Source: Candidatus Gastranaerophilales bacterium (GTDB lineage Bacteria; Cyanobacteriota; Vampirovibrionia; Gastranaerophilales; Gastranaerophilaceae). From it: DNA of 6,528 nt. This document shows positions 1 through 6,456 of the stretch, piece after piece. The position numbers and the translations under genes were made by a program. The DNA is taken from assembly GCA_947632315.1 (NCBI GenBank), contig CANROV010000112.1:1-6528 (forward strand), written 5' to 3'. The notes under the pieces were generated by a model that saw only the letters and a program-made list of their open reading frames with translations, had not been told where the DNA came from and ran no database searches. The stretch's first letter is position 1; each line of letters opens with the position of its first letter.

Positions 1-2
1 GA

Positions 3-1235
3 TTAAGCAGTGTTTTAAAAAAATCATCAAAAACATTGATGAATGTAAAAGCGTTTGAACAGCTTCCTGATTTGGCTATAAATATGAATATAAAGGAAGA
101 ACCTCAATTTGCAATATATAGAGCAATCAGAGATCCTAATGCCAGAAATATTCTTGGTGCTGCCGGTATCTTTATGATGAGCGGTGTGACAATTGCAGCT
201 AAAAATTTTATTGACGGTGCAAAAGAAATTTGGCTGAAAAAACAATCAGCAGATATAGAAAGAGATTTACAAGAGGATTTAATTAAAGTTGAAACAAGCT
301 CTTTTGCCGGAAAATTAAAAGTCGTTAATGATATGCTGAAAAAGAATGTAAGTCTGTTTGATTCAGTATTAAATAAGCCTGAAAAGGTAAAATCTTCTCC
401 TTCTGTTTTTGAAAAATATATATCGTTTAAAGCTTCCGTGAATTCTAAAAATGAAGATGAAGAAGCAGCGAAGAAAAAAGATGCACTTAAAAAGAATATA
501 AAATATATAGTTATGACAACTGGAATTGTAATAGCAGCAATTTTAACGGGTAAATACAGTTTGTCTAATTTAAAAAAGACTGCAGAAAATTCCGAGAAAT
601 TTGCAACGGGATTTACGGAGAAAATTATATCTGTTATTGATTCTTTTGCCCAAAAAGGTGATAAAAATGACCTGCCTAAGGTTATCGAGTTACTGCAGTC
701 AATATGTGCAAAGCCTGAATATATAAATGAAGTGGGGCAAAAATTCGGATTATCTCAAAATGAGCTTGACGGAATTATTGATACCGTAAATGAGGCAAGG
801 CATACAATATTTGCGGATGCGCCTACCGCACTTGGAGGTATTCCTAAGAAAGTTCAGTATTATTGCTATATCGATGAAAACAGAGGTCATTTATATAACT
901 GGATAATTAATCCTGAAAATAAATTTACAAAATATATATTTATGGCATTTACATCATCAAGTGCAGTAGGATATATATTTAAGCATATGATAGATGCAAT
1001 AAAAGATGTTACTGTTTTAAAAGAGAATGCTAAAACGGAATTAAATTTAAGGAAGCGTCTTGTTGAGGTTGAAATAGCTAATTTTAAATCAAAAAAAGAA
1101 AGTGCTGTTAATCCGTTGGTGGATGATTTTATGAAACAGGCTTCTAATGGTGCGAAAACAAAAGAAGAATTAAAAAAATATGCTGATAATATATTGTTAG
1201 AAACAAAAAACGGGCCTCCGTATGTATATACATAG
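3..1235 (+). CDS. Hypothetical membrane protein with three hydrophobic segments, 5'-truncated
   Basis: I do not recognise this family. The frame is open to the left edge, so the gene almost certainly begins outside the window. The in-window candidates, TTG at 36 and ATG at 39, have no Shine-Dalgarno sequence before them, and the 11 codons upstream of base 36 are also coding-compatible. Numbering residues from TTG 36, hydrophobic stretches lie at about 39-59 (ILGAAGIFMMSGVTIAA), 156-174 (IKYIVMTTGIVIAAIL) and 299-318 (YIFMAFTSSSAVGYIF). Between and after them are Lys/Glu-rich, probably helical and partly coiled-coil stretches, for example 62-112, 134-155 and 325-395. The protein is therefore probably an inner-membrane protein with sizeable soluble loops. 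The next gene starts 9 bases after the stop, indicating co-transcription. Confidence is high that it is a real gene; no function can be given. Confidence 0.85.
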   Translation, partial: LSSVLKKSSKTLMNVKAFEQLPDLAINMNIKEEPQFAIYRAIRDPNARNILGAAGIFMMSGVTIAAKNFIDGAKEIWLKKQSADIERDLQEDLIKVETSSFAGKLKVVNDMLKKNVSLFDSVLNKPEKVKSSPSVFEKYISFKASVNSKNEDEEAAKKKDALKKNIKYIVMTTGIVIAAILTGKYSLSNLKKTAENSEKFATGFTEKIISVIDSFAQKGDKNDLPKVIELLQSICAKPEYINEVGQKFGLSQNELDGIIDTVNEARHTIFADAPTALGGIPKKVQYYCYIDENRGHLYNWIINPENKFTKYIFMAFTSSSAVGYIFKHMIDAIKDVTVLKENAKTELNLRKRLVEVEIANFKSKKESAVNPLVDDFMKQASNGAKTKEELKKYADNILLETKNGPPYVYT

Positions 1236-1237
1236 GA
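1234..1237 (+). promoter_or_regulatory. Ribosome binding site overlapping upstream stop
   Basis: AGGA shares bases with the TAG stop (1233-1235) of the upstream gene and sits 7 bases before ATG 1245. It fixes the start of the 161-residue gene and points to translational coupling. Confidence 0.6.
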
Positions 1238-1244
1238 TTAAATT

Positions 1245-1730
1245 ATGGCAATAAGTAATATAACAATTCAAAAAATAAGTCAGCTGGGAAGCGGAGTTTC
1301 TCTTGCTAATCCTGTTAGAAATTACTGTACTTATGATGAATTAAAAACAAAAGAAATAGTAAATTCAAGAGAGGAAGCACTTCCATATATTGAATCATTT
1401 TTAAAATCGGCTTCAACGGAAGAGCAAGTGCTTGATGCACTTCAAATATTGGATAAAATGCTTGATAAGGGGGTAAAAGGTATTGATAAGATGTATCCCG
1501 TAATATCGAGGTTTAATGATGTGACTTCTCCGAATGTTCAGGTAATGTTATCTGGAATATACCGAAAAACTCTGATACCTGACGCTTTTGGCCCTTTAAG
1601 TAAAATGATGTTAAGACAAACTTTTATGCCTAATTCTCCGTACTTTGACCCAACGGAAGAAATTGGCGGTGCGTTGATGGAGTATTTGAAAAACCGAGCA
1701 AATTATAATTCGGTAATGGTTAAGTCGTAA
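1245..1730 (+). CDS. Hypothetical helical protein, 161 aa, second gene of operon
   Basis: Not a family I recognise. ATG 1245 is supported by AGGA at 1234-1237, which overlaps the upstream TAG stop with a 7-base spacer; this arrangement suggests coupled translation with the membrane protein before it. There is no signal peptide or transmembrane segment. The N-terminus (MAISNITIQKISQLGSG) is polar, then residues about 38-120 (from EEALPYIESFLKS) alternate short amphipathic helices with loops in a way that recalls HEAT-like repeats. That resemblance is weak and only by eye. The C-terminal third contains FMPNSPYFDPTEEIGG followed by a last helix. It is likely cytoplasmic and a partner of the upstream membrane protein, inferred from operon context only. 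Its stop lies inside the 3' end of the convergent GNAT-like gene, with an 11-bp tail-to-tail overlap. Confidence 0.85.
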   Translation: MAISNITIQKISQLGSGVSLANPVRNYCTYDELKTKEIVNSREEALPYIESFLKSASTEEQVLDALQILDKMLDKGVKGIDKMYPVISRFNDVTSPNVQVMLSGIYRKTLIPDAFGPLSKMMLRQTFMPNSPYFDPTEEIGGALMEYLKNRANYNSVMVKS

Positions 1731-2367
1731 AATATTCCTGAGCTATTTTGTATGCTTCTTTCAGTTCTTTTATAATTCTTGGCTCTTGGTCATAGCACCA
1801 ATTACTTTTTATTGCTCCGTTTGTTATTAAATTTTTGTTTTTAATTTTACCTTCTATATATGCCAGACAAGAATTTGTACTTTTATCTTTATCAATAATT
1901 TGAATAACAAAATCACTGCCCAAATCACAAAAATCTATATCTGCATTTCTTAATCTGTTTTTGATTGGCAGTTGTTTTGAATACAGAACTTTTGATTTTG
2001 AATTATTAATATCTCTTATACCTCTTAGCATATGGGAAGCACTTGTTTCATCCAGCTCAACAATAGGCGTTGACCAATAAGGAAGCCAAAGTTTATTTAT
2101 TGACTCACCATTTCTTGTAATATAATCAATTGCAGCGTTTTTAATATTTGAGTCGGCCGTATTTTTAGTTATTCTAAAATTATTTTTATAGTAAAACGGG
2201 AATGAACCTGACATTTTAAGTTGTAATTTACCTTTATAGCCTTTTTCAATACTTTTTTCAGAAGCAAATTTTAAAAGCTGAGTTCCTGCACCTTTTATGT
2301 CGCCTTGATTATTGAATCCGTAAAGTTCTTCAATATATATGCAGTCATTTCCTTCCGATAAAAGCAT
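1720..2367 (-). CDS. GNAT-acetyltransferase-like protein, 3' part of a frame-split gene
   Basis: This part resembles the core of the GNAT acetyl-CoA-dependent N-acyltransferase fold. It has a strand IYIEELYGF (residues 10-18 from the ATG at 2367), a Gly-rich acetyl-CoA loop and helix IKGAGTQLLKFASEKSIEKG (24-43, like the Q/RxxGxG/A motif A), a strand KLQLKM (47-52) and the characteristic FPFYYKNNFR (56-65). About 150 further residues of unknown role follow. ATG 2367 is the only standard start in this frame but lacks a ribosome binding site. Coding-like sequence continues upstream in the same frame to about 2505; around 2421-2368 it encodes IIQDISDSNQYFACANGK, which looks like the missing early GNAT strands. 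The real start therefore probably lies in the separate upstream frame (ATG 2687), joined by a -1 shift at 2475-2481 to give about 322 residues. Substrate unknown. Alternatively it is a decaying pseudogene. Confidence 0.7.
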   Translation of the reverse strand: MLLSEGNDCIYIEELYGFNNQGDIKGAGTQLLKFASEKSIEKGYKGKLQLKMSGSFPFYYKNNFRITKNTADSNIKNAAIDYITRNGESINKLWLPYWSTPIVELDETSASHMLRGIRDINNSKSKVLYSKQLPIKNRLRNADIDFCDLGSDFVIQIIDKDKSTNSCLAYIEGKIKNKNLITNGAIKSNWCYDQEPRIIKELKEAYKIAQEYFTT

Positions 2368-2471
2368 TCTGCATTGTGCTTTGCCGTTTGCACAAGCAAA
2401 ATATTGATTGGAATCCGATATATCTTGAATAATGGCGCCTTTTGTTTTTTCTCCTTTTGTATTGCTTAAAA

Positions 2472-2687
2472 TTATTTTTTTACTTCTCTTCCTTTTATTA
2501 AGTTATTACCGTTTTGTATAACTTTAAACAGCGGGCAATTGTAAGGCGGAAATGAGCCTGCGGAAAAGTGCGGTATTGTATCAGATATAAAAATATCTTT
2601 TGACAGCTGATTATTAACGGCTTTATTTGTTTGATTCTGCCGGCTGATTTTATTTACTGTAAATGTTTGAGGAAAAGATATTTTCAT
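2472..2687 (-). CDS. N-terminal part of the split GNAT-like gene (71 codons)
   Basis: This 71-codon frame begins MKISFPQTFTVNKIS and ends GREVKK at a TAA directly after seven A's. Reading one base back at that run continues without interruption into the GNAT-like frame (KK-IILSNTKGEKTKG), so I interpret it as the true 5' end of that gene rather than an independent small protein. No signal peptide or known domain is visible; it is rich in Asn, Lys and Gln at the start, with a Pro/Phe/Cys patch (FSAGSFPPYNCPLF) in the middle. No clear Shine-Dalgarno sequence precedes ATG 2687, but a sigma70-like promoter about 60 bases upstream supports transcription from here. If no shift occurs, the product is a short peptide of unknown role. 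Confidence 0.55.
   Translation of the reverse strand: MKISFPQTFTVNKISRQNQTNKAVNNQLSKDIFISDTIPHFSAGSFPPYNCPLFKVIQNGNNLIKGREVKK
2475..2481 (-). other. A7 slippery heptamer at the frame break of the GNAT-like gene
   Basis: On the - strand the zero-frame codons read GTA AAA AAA TAA. This is the X XXY YYZ heptamer A AAA AAA in the correct phase for a -1 slip, with the stop codon immediately after. A -1 shift reads AAA AAA ATA ATT and enters the long downstream frame. An SD-like AAGGA (2494-2490 on the - strand) lies 8 bases before the heptamer, similar to the stimulator of the E. coli dnaX frameshift (known example). I see no strong downstream hairpin. A one-base A-run deletion or a homopolymer sequencing error would look the same. 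Confidence 0.5.
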
Positions 2688-2748
2688 ATTTATATCAAAA
2701 CCAAAGAAAATAAAAATTATATAAAATATTAAAATTATTACATTTCTT

Positions 2749-2776
2749 AATATACAAAATTAAAAAGATATAGCAA
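2749..2776 (-). promoter_or_regulatory. Putative sigma70-like promoter for the GNAT-like gene
   Basis: On the - strand, TTGCTA (2776-2771) is followed after 16 bases by TATATT (2754-2749). The start of transcription would be near 2742, giving a 5' leader of about 55 bases before ATG 2687. The region is very AT-rich, so -10-like boxes are common by chance. Confidence 0.4.
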
Positions 2777-2784
2777 ATTTTTTT

Positions 2785-2812
2785 TTGTTAAAATCTTTAT
2801 AACGGGTATATT
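2785..2812 (+). promoter_or_regulatory. Putative sigma70-like promoter for the TPS exoprotein
   Basis: TTGTTA (2785-2790) and TATATT (2807-2812) are separated by 16 bases. Transcription would begin near 2819, with a leader of about 59 bases before ATG 2878. A second -10-like TATAAT at 2851-2856 has no convincing -35 box. The -35 box lies only 8 bases from that of the divergent promoter, so both could share regulation. The rest of the 190-bp intergenic region shows no other feature I can support. Confidence 0.45.
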
Positions 2813-2877
2813 AAAAAATTATAATAAGTCATTTAATAAATATGTGTATTTATAATATAAAATGAAAGAAGAGAAAA

Positions 2878-5400
2878 ATGAGAAGAATTTTAAGTACTGC
2901 ATTGGCGTTAGGAGTAATTACATTGACATCATACAGCGCTGTCTTTGCTGATGTGTTACCCAATACGCTCCCTTCTTTAAGAGGGCTTGAAAATGGGTCT
3001 GTGTCTAATAAAGGCGACAATGAATTAAATGTTCAGGTAAATAAAGGAAATAATCAAGTTGGAAAATTTTACTGGGATTCATTTAACGTAGGCAGTGATG
3101 CAACAGTTAATTTTGAATTTACAGGGCATAATCAAACGGCATTTAATAAAGTTGAACAAGCAGGCGGTATGTCTCAAATATACGGTAGAATTACACAATC
3201 AGGCTGTGAAGGCTGCGGATATGAAGCTTCGGGTAAAGTTATATTATTAAACCCAAACGGTGTATTATTCGGCGACGGTGCAAATGTTAACTTAAACTCA
3301 TTTACTGTGTCAACTTTTGACGGTACTTATGAAGATGATACTTTAAAATTAGACAGACAAAACAGAACTACGGAACACGGTATTACTGTTGATAATGCAA
3401 CTATCAAAGGTGATAAAAATATTGCATTTGTTTCTGATAAGGTTAATATATTAAAAGGTTCAAAGTTATCAACAAGCGGTCAATACGGTAAAATAAAAAT
3501 AGTAACCGCTGACGGAGTTCATTTTACATATTCAAATAACGGAACAATCGCCTCTATACCTCAAGAACATTTACAAGCATCAGATGAAAAAATGACAATA
3601 TCTGTTGAAGGTGATTTAAATTCCGGACATATTGATATAAGAAATATGTCAAAACATGATGACAGCGTTTTAAGCTTAAAAGGTGCTACATTAAAAGCAA
3701 CAAGAGCTGTACAAGGAAATGACGGAAAAATTTGGTTGACAGCTGCCAACAAAGTGTTAGTTGAAGATTCCAATTTGGAAACTGCTAATTATACAGATGC
3801 AAATGATGCAACAAGAGAAAATGGCGGCGGTGAAATTAAAATTTTAGCAGGTAAAAAAGTTTCATTAAATAATTCAACAATAAATTCAGCAGATAAAGTA
3901 AATATTCAATCACAAACAGATGACGTTGTTTCAAATCATTCTGTTATAACAGCTGATAAAGATATTAATATTAATGCTGCTAAAATAGCTTCAATACAAC
4001 AGCCTGATGGTAACGGAAAAACTAACACTAAAAGACAAGAATCAAAGGTTCAATCTTCAAATGGAAAAGTAACAATCCACGGCGGAGATAAAGCTCAAGT
4101 ACTTGATTCTCAAATTACCGGAAATGGAATTGATATTACTGCAGATAATTTGGTATGGACAAGAACAAGTGCATTGAATGCAAAAAATGACGATGCAAAA
4201 CTTGTTTCTCAAAATGACCTGTTAATGACATCTACACAAGTTAGTTCTAACAATAATATTCTTGTAAAAACCGCAAATAATATAAATAAAAAGAACTTTA
4301 CAAATAATACTTTTACTTCAAGCGGTAAAGATACAAATATAACAGTTGAATCTACAAATGGAAGTATAGAATTGTCAAATTTAGGCAGTTTTAAAGCAAA
4401 TAGTAAAAACCGTGAAAAAACAAATAAAATATATTTAAAAGCGGCTAAAGATGTTTCTATTAATACTGAAGACAGTGATTTAAAAGATAACAAACAGCCT
4501 GTAGTTATAGAAGCAGGACAAAATATTCATCTTACATCTTCATCTGATGATGCATTTAATGTTTATGATAACTATGAATTCAAAACAGGAAAAGGAATTT
4601 ATATTGAAGGCAACGGTGACGTTATTGTTTATGGTGATATGAATAATATTCAAACAAACTTAAAATCCGGCAGAAATTTGCATGCAGAACTTACAGGTGT
4701 CGGAACAAAAAACAATGGCATAATTGCTAAAGCAGTCAAAGACATGGATTTAATTGTTACGGAAGGTGATTTATCTATATCAAGCTTGGTATCAGGTGAG
4801 GATATGACACTTAAAGTAGCTGGTGATATTCTATCAGGTTCTCCAAAAACTAAAGAACATTTAAGTCAGCCCGGCGATAGTGATGGACGTGCATATATAG
4901 AAGTTGGCGGTACATTTAATACGGGTGATGATGAATTTAATGTTACTGAATCTGCTGGTATTACTAATGACGGTAAATATAAACAGCGTCATCACATTGA
5001 ATTTGGCGAAGACGGAAGTGAAAAAATTCTTCTTGTAAACAAAAGACCTGTAGATAACAAAGTAACAGACCCTACAGTTCCTGATTCGGAATTTGCGGGT
5101 GAAATTGAACCTGATGTTCCTGATGAAGATGTATTTAAACCGGATGAATCAACTACAAAACCCGAGCCTGATCCCGATCCCGATCCAGACCCGGATCCAG
5201 ACCCAGACCCGGACCCGGATCAATCTGAGTGTATAAAACCTGAGGAAGGTTTCGATCCAAACAAACCGGCACCGGATGAAACTGACCCTGAAATTCAAGC
5301 AAGTAATGCTTTAAGCAATATTTCACTTGCAAAAACCAAAGCTAATATTTCTTCTTATTTATTAAATTCTAAAACCAAAAAAGCTAAAGAAATATTATAA
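2878..5400 (+). CDS. Two-partner-secretion exoprotein (filamentous-haemagglutinin N-terminal domain)
   Basis: The product is predicted to be exported by Sec and then across the outer membrane by a TpsB-type beta-barrel, becoming a surface or released beta-helix protein, possibly an adhesin. The start at ATG 2878 is supported by AAGAAGAG just upstream and a good signal peptide (residues 1-24, cleavage after AVFA). The TPS/haemagglutination-activity domain covers about 25-150 and its extension runs to about 270. It shows the GNNQVGKFYWDSFNVG segment (57-72) and the hallmark NPNGVLFGDGANVNLNSF (125-142). A CxxC pair (Cys110, Cys113) precedes NPNG. Residues about 270-690 are Asn/Lys/Asp-rich short strands typical of a right-handed beta-helix. 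A linker of nine Pro-Asp repeats (764-781) leads to a 59-residue tail with a lone Cys785 and a helical Lys-rich end. There is no LPXTG, PEP-CTERM, autotransporter barrel or toxin domain. At 840 residues it is short for the family. No TpsB gene is present here. Confidence 0.9.
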   Translation: MRRILSTALALGVITLTSYSAVFADVLPNTLPSLRGLENGSVSNKGDNELNVQVNKGNNQVGKFYWDSFNVGSDATVNFEFTGHNQTAFNKVEQAGGMSQIYGRITQSGCEGCGYEASGKVILLNPNGVLFGDGANVNLNSFTVSTFDGTYEDDTLKLDRQNRTTEHGITVDNATIKGDKNIAFVSDKVNILKGSKLSTSGQYGKIKIVTADGVHFTYSNNGTIASIPQEHLQASDEKMTISVEGDLNSGHIDIRNMSKHDDSVLSLKGATLKATRAVQGNDGKIWLTAANKVLVEDSNLETANYTDANDATRENGGGEIKILAGKKVSLNNSTINSADKVNIQSQTDDVVSNHSVITADKDININAAKIASIQQPDGNGKTNTKRQESKVQSSNGKVTIHGGDKAQVLDSQITGNGIDITADNLVWTRTSALNAKNDDAKLVSQNDLLMTSTQVSSNNNILVKTANNINKKNFTNNTFTSSGKDTNITVESTNGSIELSNLGSFKANSKNREKTNKIYLKAAKDVSINTEDSDLKDNKQPVVIEAGQNIHLTSSSDDAFNVYDNYEFKTGKGIYIEGNGDVIVYGDMNNIQTNLKSGRNLHAELTGVGTKNNGIIAKAVKDMDLIVTEGDLSISSLVSGEDMTLKVAGDILSGSPKTKEHLSQPGDSDGRAYIEVGGTFNTGDDEFNVTESAGITNDGKYKQRHHIEFGEDGSEKILLVNKRPVDNKVTDPTVPDSEFAGEIEPDVPDEDVFKPDESTTKPEPDPDPDPDPDPDPDPDPDQSECIKPEEGFDPNKPAPDETDPEIQASNALSNISLAKTKANISSYLLNSKTKKAKEIL
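5167..5220 (+). repeat. Nine Pro-Asp codon-pair repeats (6-bp unit)
   Basis: Nine consecutive CCN-GAY units encode a Pro-Asp linker between the beta-helix and the C-terminal tail of the exoprotein. The units vary at the third codon positions, so the tract is degenerate at DNA level. It could still expand or shrink in steps that keep the frame. Confidence 0.9.
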
Positions 5401-5405
5401 ATACC

Positions 5406-5443
5406 AAAAAGGAGGAAGTTTATAAATAAGCTCCCTCCTTTTT
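5406..5443. terminator. Bidirectional intrinsic terminator
   Basis: AAAAAGGAGG (5406-5415) pairs perfectly with CCTCCTTTTT (5434-5443). Inside, after one A/C mismatch, AGTTTAT (5417-5423) pairs with ATAAGCT (5426-5432), with one G-T pair. T runs follow the stem on both strands (T6 on +, T5 on -). It lies 6 bases after the exoprotein stop and 14 bases after the stop of the convergent LicD-like gene, so it can end both transcripts. Confidence 0.9.
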
Positions 5444-5456
5444 TATTATTTATTTT

Positions 5457-6353
5457 TTACTGGTGATTAAGTATTGAATTTAAAGGTGGAAATGACATAT
5501 AATCACCAAAAAGTTTTTCCAAATATTTTGTGTAATTATTAGGAACAGGATAGCTATTTCCTTCAAATTCTAACCGGCGAAGCGGAAAAATATCATTATA
5601 ATTAAAATAACTATGTTCCCAGTCATGACTGGATCCTATAGAAGAATATAAAATAACTTTATCTTTTTCTGTTCCGTTATTTCTAAGCCCGTAGCGTTGT
5701 TCAATGTTTAATATGTCTTTATTAATTTTATTTATTTCTTCTTCTGTGTAATTTTTCATTTTATGTTTTTTTTCAAAATATTTTCGTGCGTTAAACAAAG
5801 TTTTAATTAAACTTTTTTCTGATTTTTCGGTAAATTCTTCAGTATAGAATTTATCAATAATAAAGATATCTACACATCCCCCTCCCCGAGAAATATTTCT
5901 TTCTAATTTAATAAAAAATACATTTGAGTTTGGAAGGTTTTCAGATATTTGAAAATCACTGTTATTTTCAAATTCTTTTTTGAGTATTGGTAAAAGTTTA
6001 TTATAATCTTCTCTAAGTATTGAAACATCAATATCATCATCCCAGGGAATAAAACCTTTATGCCTTACGGCACCTAAAAGCGTACCATAGTTAAGCCAAT
6101 ATTGAATATTATTTTGTTTACAAATATTGTCAAATAGAAAAAGTATATTAGCTGAATTTAATTGTAATTCACGTAATTTACCTTTTGCGGGAGGAATATT
6201 TGTTATATCAATTGTGTGATTTATTAATTTATATAGGGTATTAAGTTCGTATCTTAACTTTGCAGTTTCAGTTTTAAATTTTAATTTAATCCCTAATATT
6301 TTTACTATTAAATGAGCCGAATTTGTATCAATATATTTTTTAAAAACTTCCAT
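5457..6353 (-). CDS. LicD-family nucleotidyltransferase-like protein
   Basis: LicD-family proteins belong to the nucleotidyltransferase-like fold and transfer phosphorylated groups such as phosphocholine, or sugar-phosphates in related enzymes, to surface glycans; they act in the cytoplasm or at the inner membrane. The family core is clear: LRELQLNSANILFLFDNICKQ (60-80), then YWLNYGTLLGAVRHKG (85-100) and the metal-binding FIPWDDDIDV (101-110; Asp105-107, Asp109). Further conserved parts are GGGCVDIFIID (157-167) and a C-terminal FPLRRLEFEG...YPVPNNYTKYLEKLFGDYMSFPP (256-290). The N-terminus carries an IVKILGIKLKFK stretch often seen at the ends of glycan-synthesis proteins. The length of 298 residues is normal and all key residues are present. 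ATG 6353 has only a weak GGAA 8 bases upstream. It stands alone here, between a terminator and a tRNA gene, rather than in a visible glycan cluster. The acceptor and donor cannot be told from sequence. Confidence 0.88.
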   Translation of the reverse strand: MEVFKKYIDTNSAHLIVKILGIKLKFKTETAKLRYELNTLYKLINHTIDITNIPPAKGKLRELQLNSANILFLFDNICKQNNIQYWLNYGTLLGAVRHKGFIPWDDDIDVSILREDYNKLLPILKKEFENNSDFQISENLPNSNVFFIKLERNISRGGGCVDIFIIDKFYTEEFTEKSEKSLIKTLFNARKYFEKKHKMKNYTEEEINKINKDILNIEQRYGLRNNGTEKDKVILYSSIGSSHDWEHSYFNYNDIFPLRRLEFEGNSYPVPNNYTKYLEKLFGDYMSFPPLNSILNHQ

Positions 6354-6390
6354 ATTAATTTTCCAAAGATAATGTTTATATTTGAGTTAA

Positions 6391-6441
6391 TATACGAACA
6401 CTCGTATAGCGACGAGGAGTCGGTGGTATAGTGTGACACTA
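6391..6441. repeat. Cluster of three short inverted repeats in LicD leader/tRNA spacer
   Basis: Three dyads follow one another: TATACGA-ACAC-TCGTATA (6391-6408, 7-bp perfect stem, 4-base loop), CGAC-GAGGA-GTCG (6410-6422) and TAGTG-TGA-CACTA (6429-6441). The first two could be replaced by alternative pairings, CTCG 6401-6404 with CGAG 6413-6416 or ACTC 6400-6403 with GAGT 6417-6420. On the - strand this lies between the tRNA 3' end and the LicD start, where it could form a structured leader. None has a T run, so they are not standard terminators. It matches no RNA family I can name. Confidence 0.5.
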
Positions 6442-6456
6442 GATTAAATATAAAAA

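Noticed and set aside
27..245. Open frame on the - strand opposite the first gene
   Set aside because: It lies wholly inside the well-supported + strand membrane-protein gene, has no ribosome binding site and has Cys/His/Ile-rich composition typical of an antisense shadow.
2851..2856. TATAAT as the main -10 box of the exoprotein gene
   Set aside because: There is no plausible -35 box at 16-18 bases upstream, and the resulting leader would be very short; the promoter at 2785-2812 is better formed.
3561..3773. Open frame on the - strand inside the exoprotein gene
   Set aside because: It is antisense to a continuous beta-helix coding region and has no recognisable domain or start signal.
4209..4493. 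Hydrophobic open frame on the - strand inside the exoprotein gene
   Set aside because: Its Phe/Leu/Val-rich translation is the expected reverse of Lys/Asn/Asp-rich codons; it is not a real membrane protein.
5161..5220. Hexamer repeat tract as a CRISPR-like or mobile repeat
   Set aside because: The units are contiguous 6-bp codon pairs without spacers and are fully explained by a Pro-Asp protein linker.
6409..6425. Short GACGAGG-type motif recalling part of the glmS ribozyme
   Set aside because: Only a few bases match; the required long pseudoknotted scaffold is absent and the downstream gene is not glmS.
6429..6441. TAGTG-TGA-CACTA dyad as the tRNA terminator
   Set aside because: On the tRNA strand the dyad comes after the T run instead of before it and is followed by TACCACC, so it does not form a standard intrinsic terminator.
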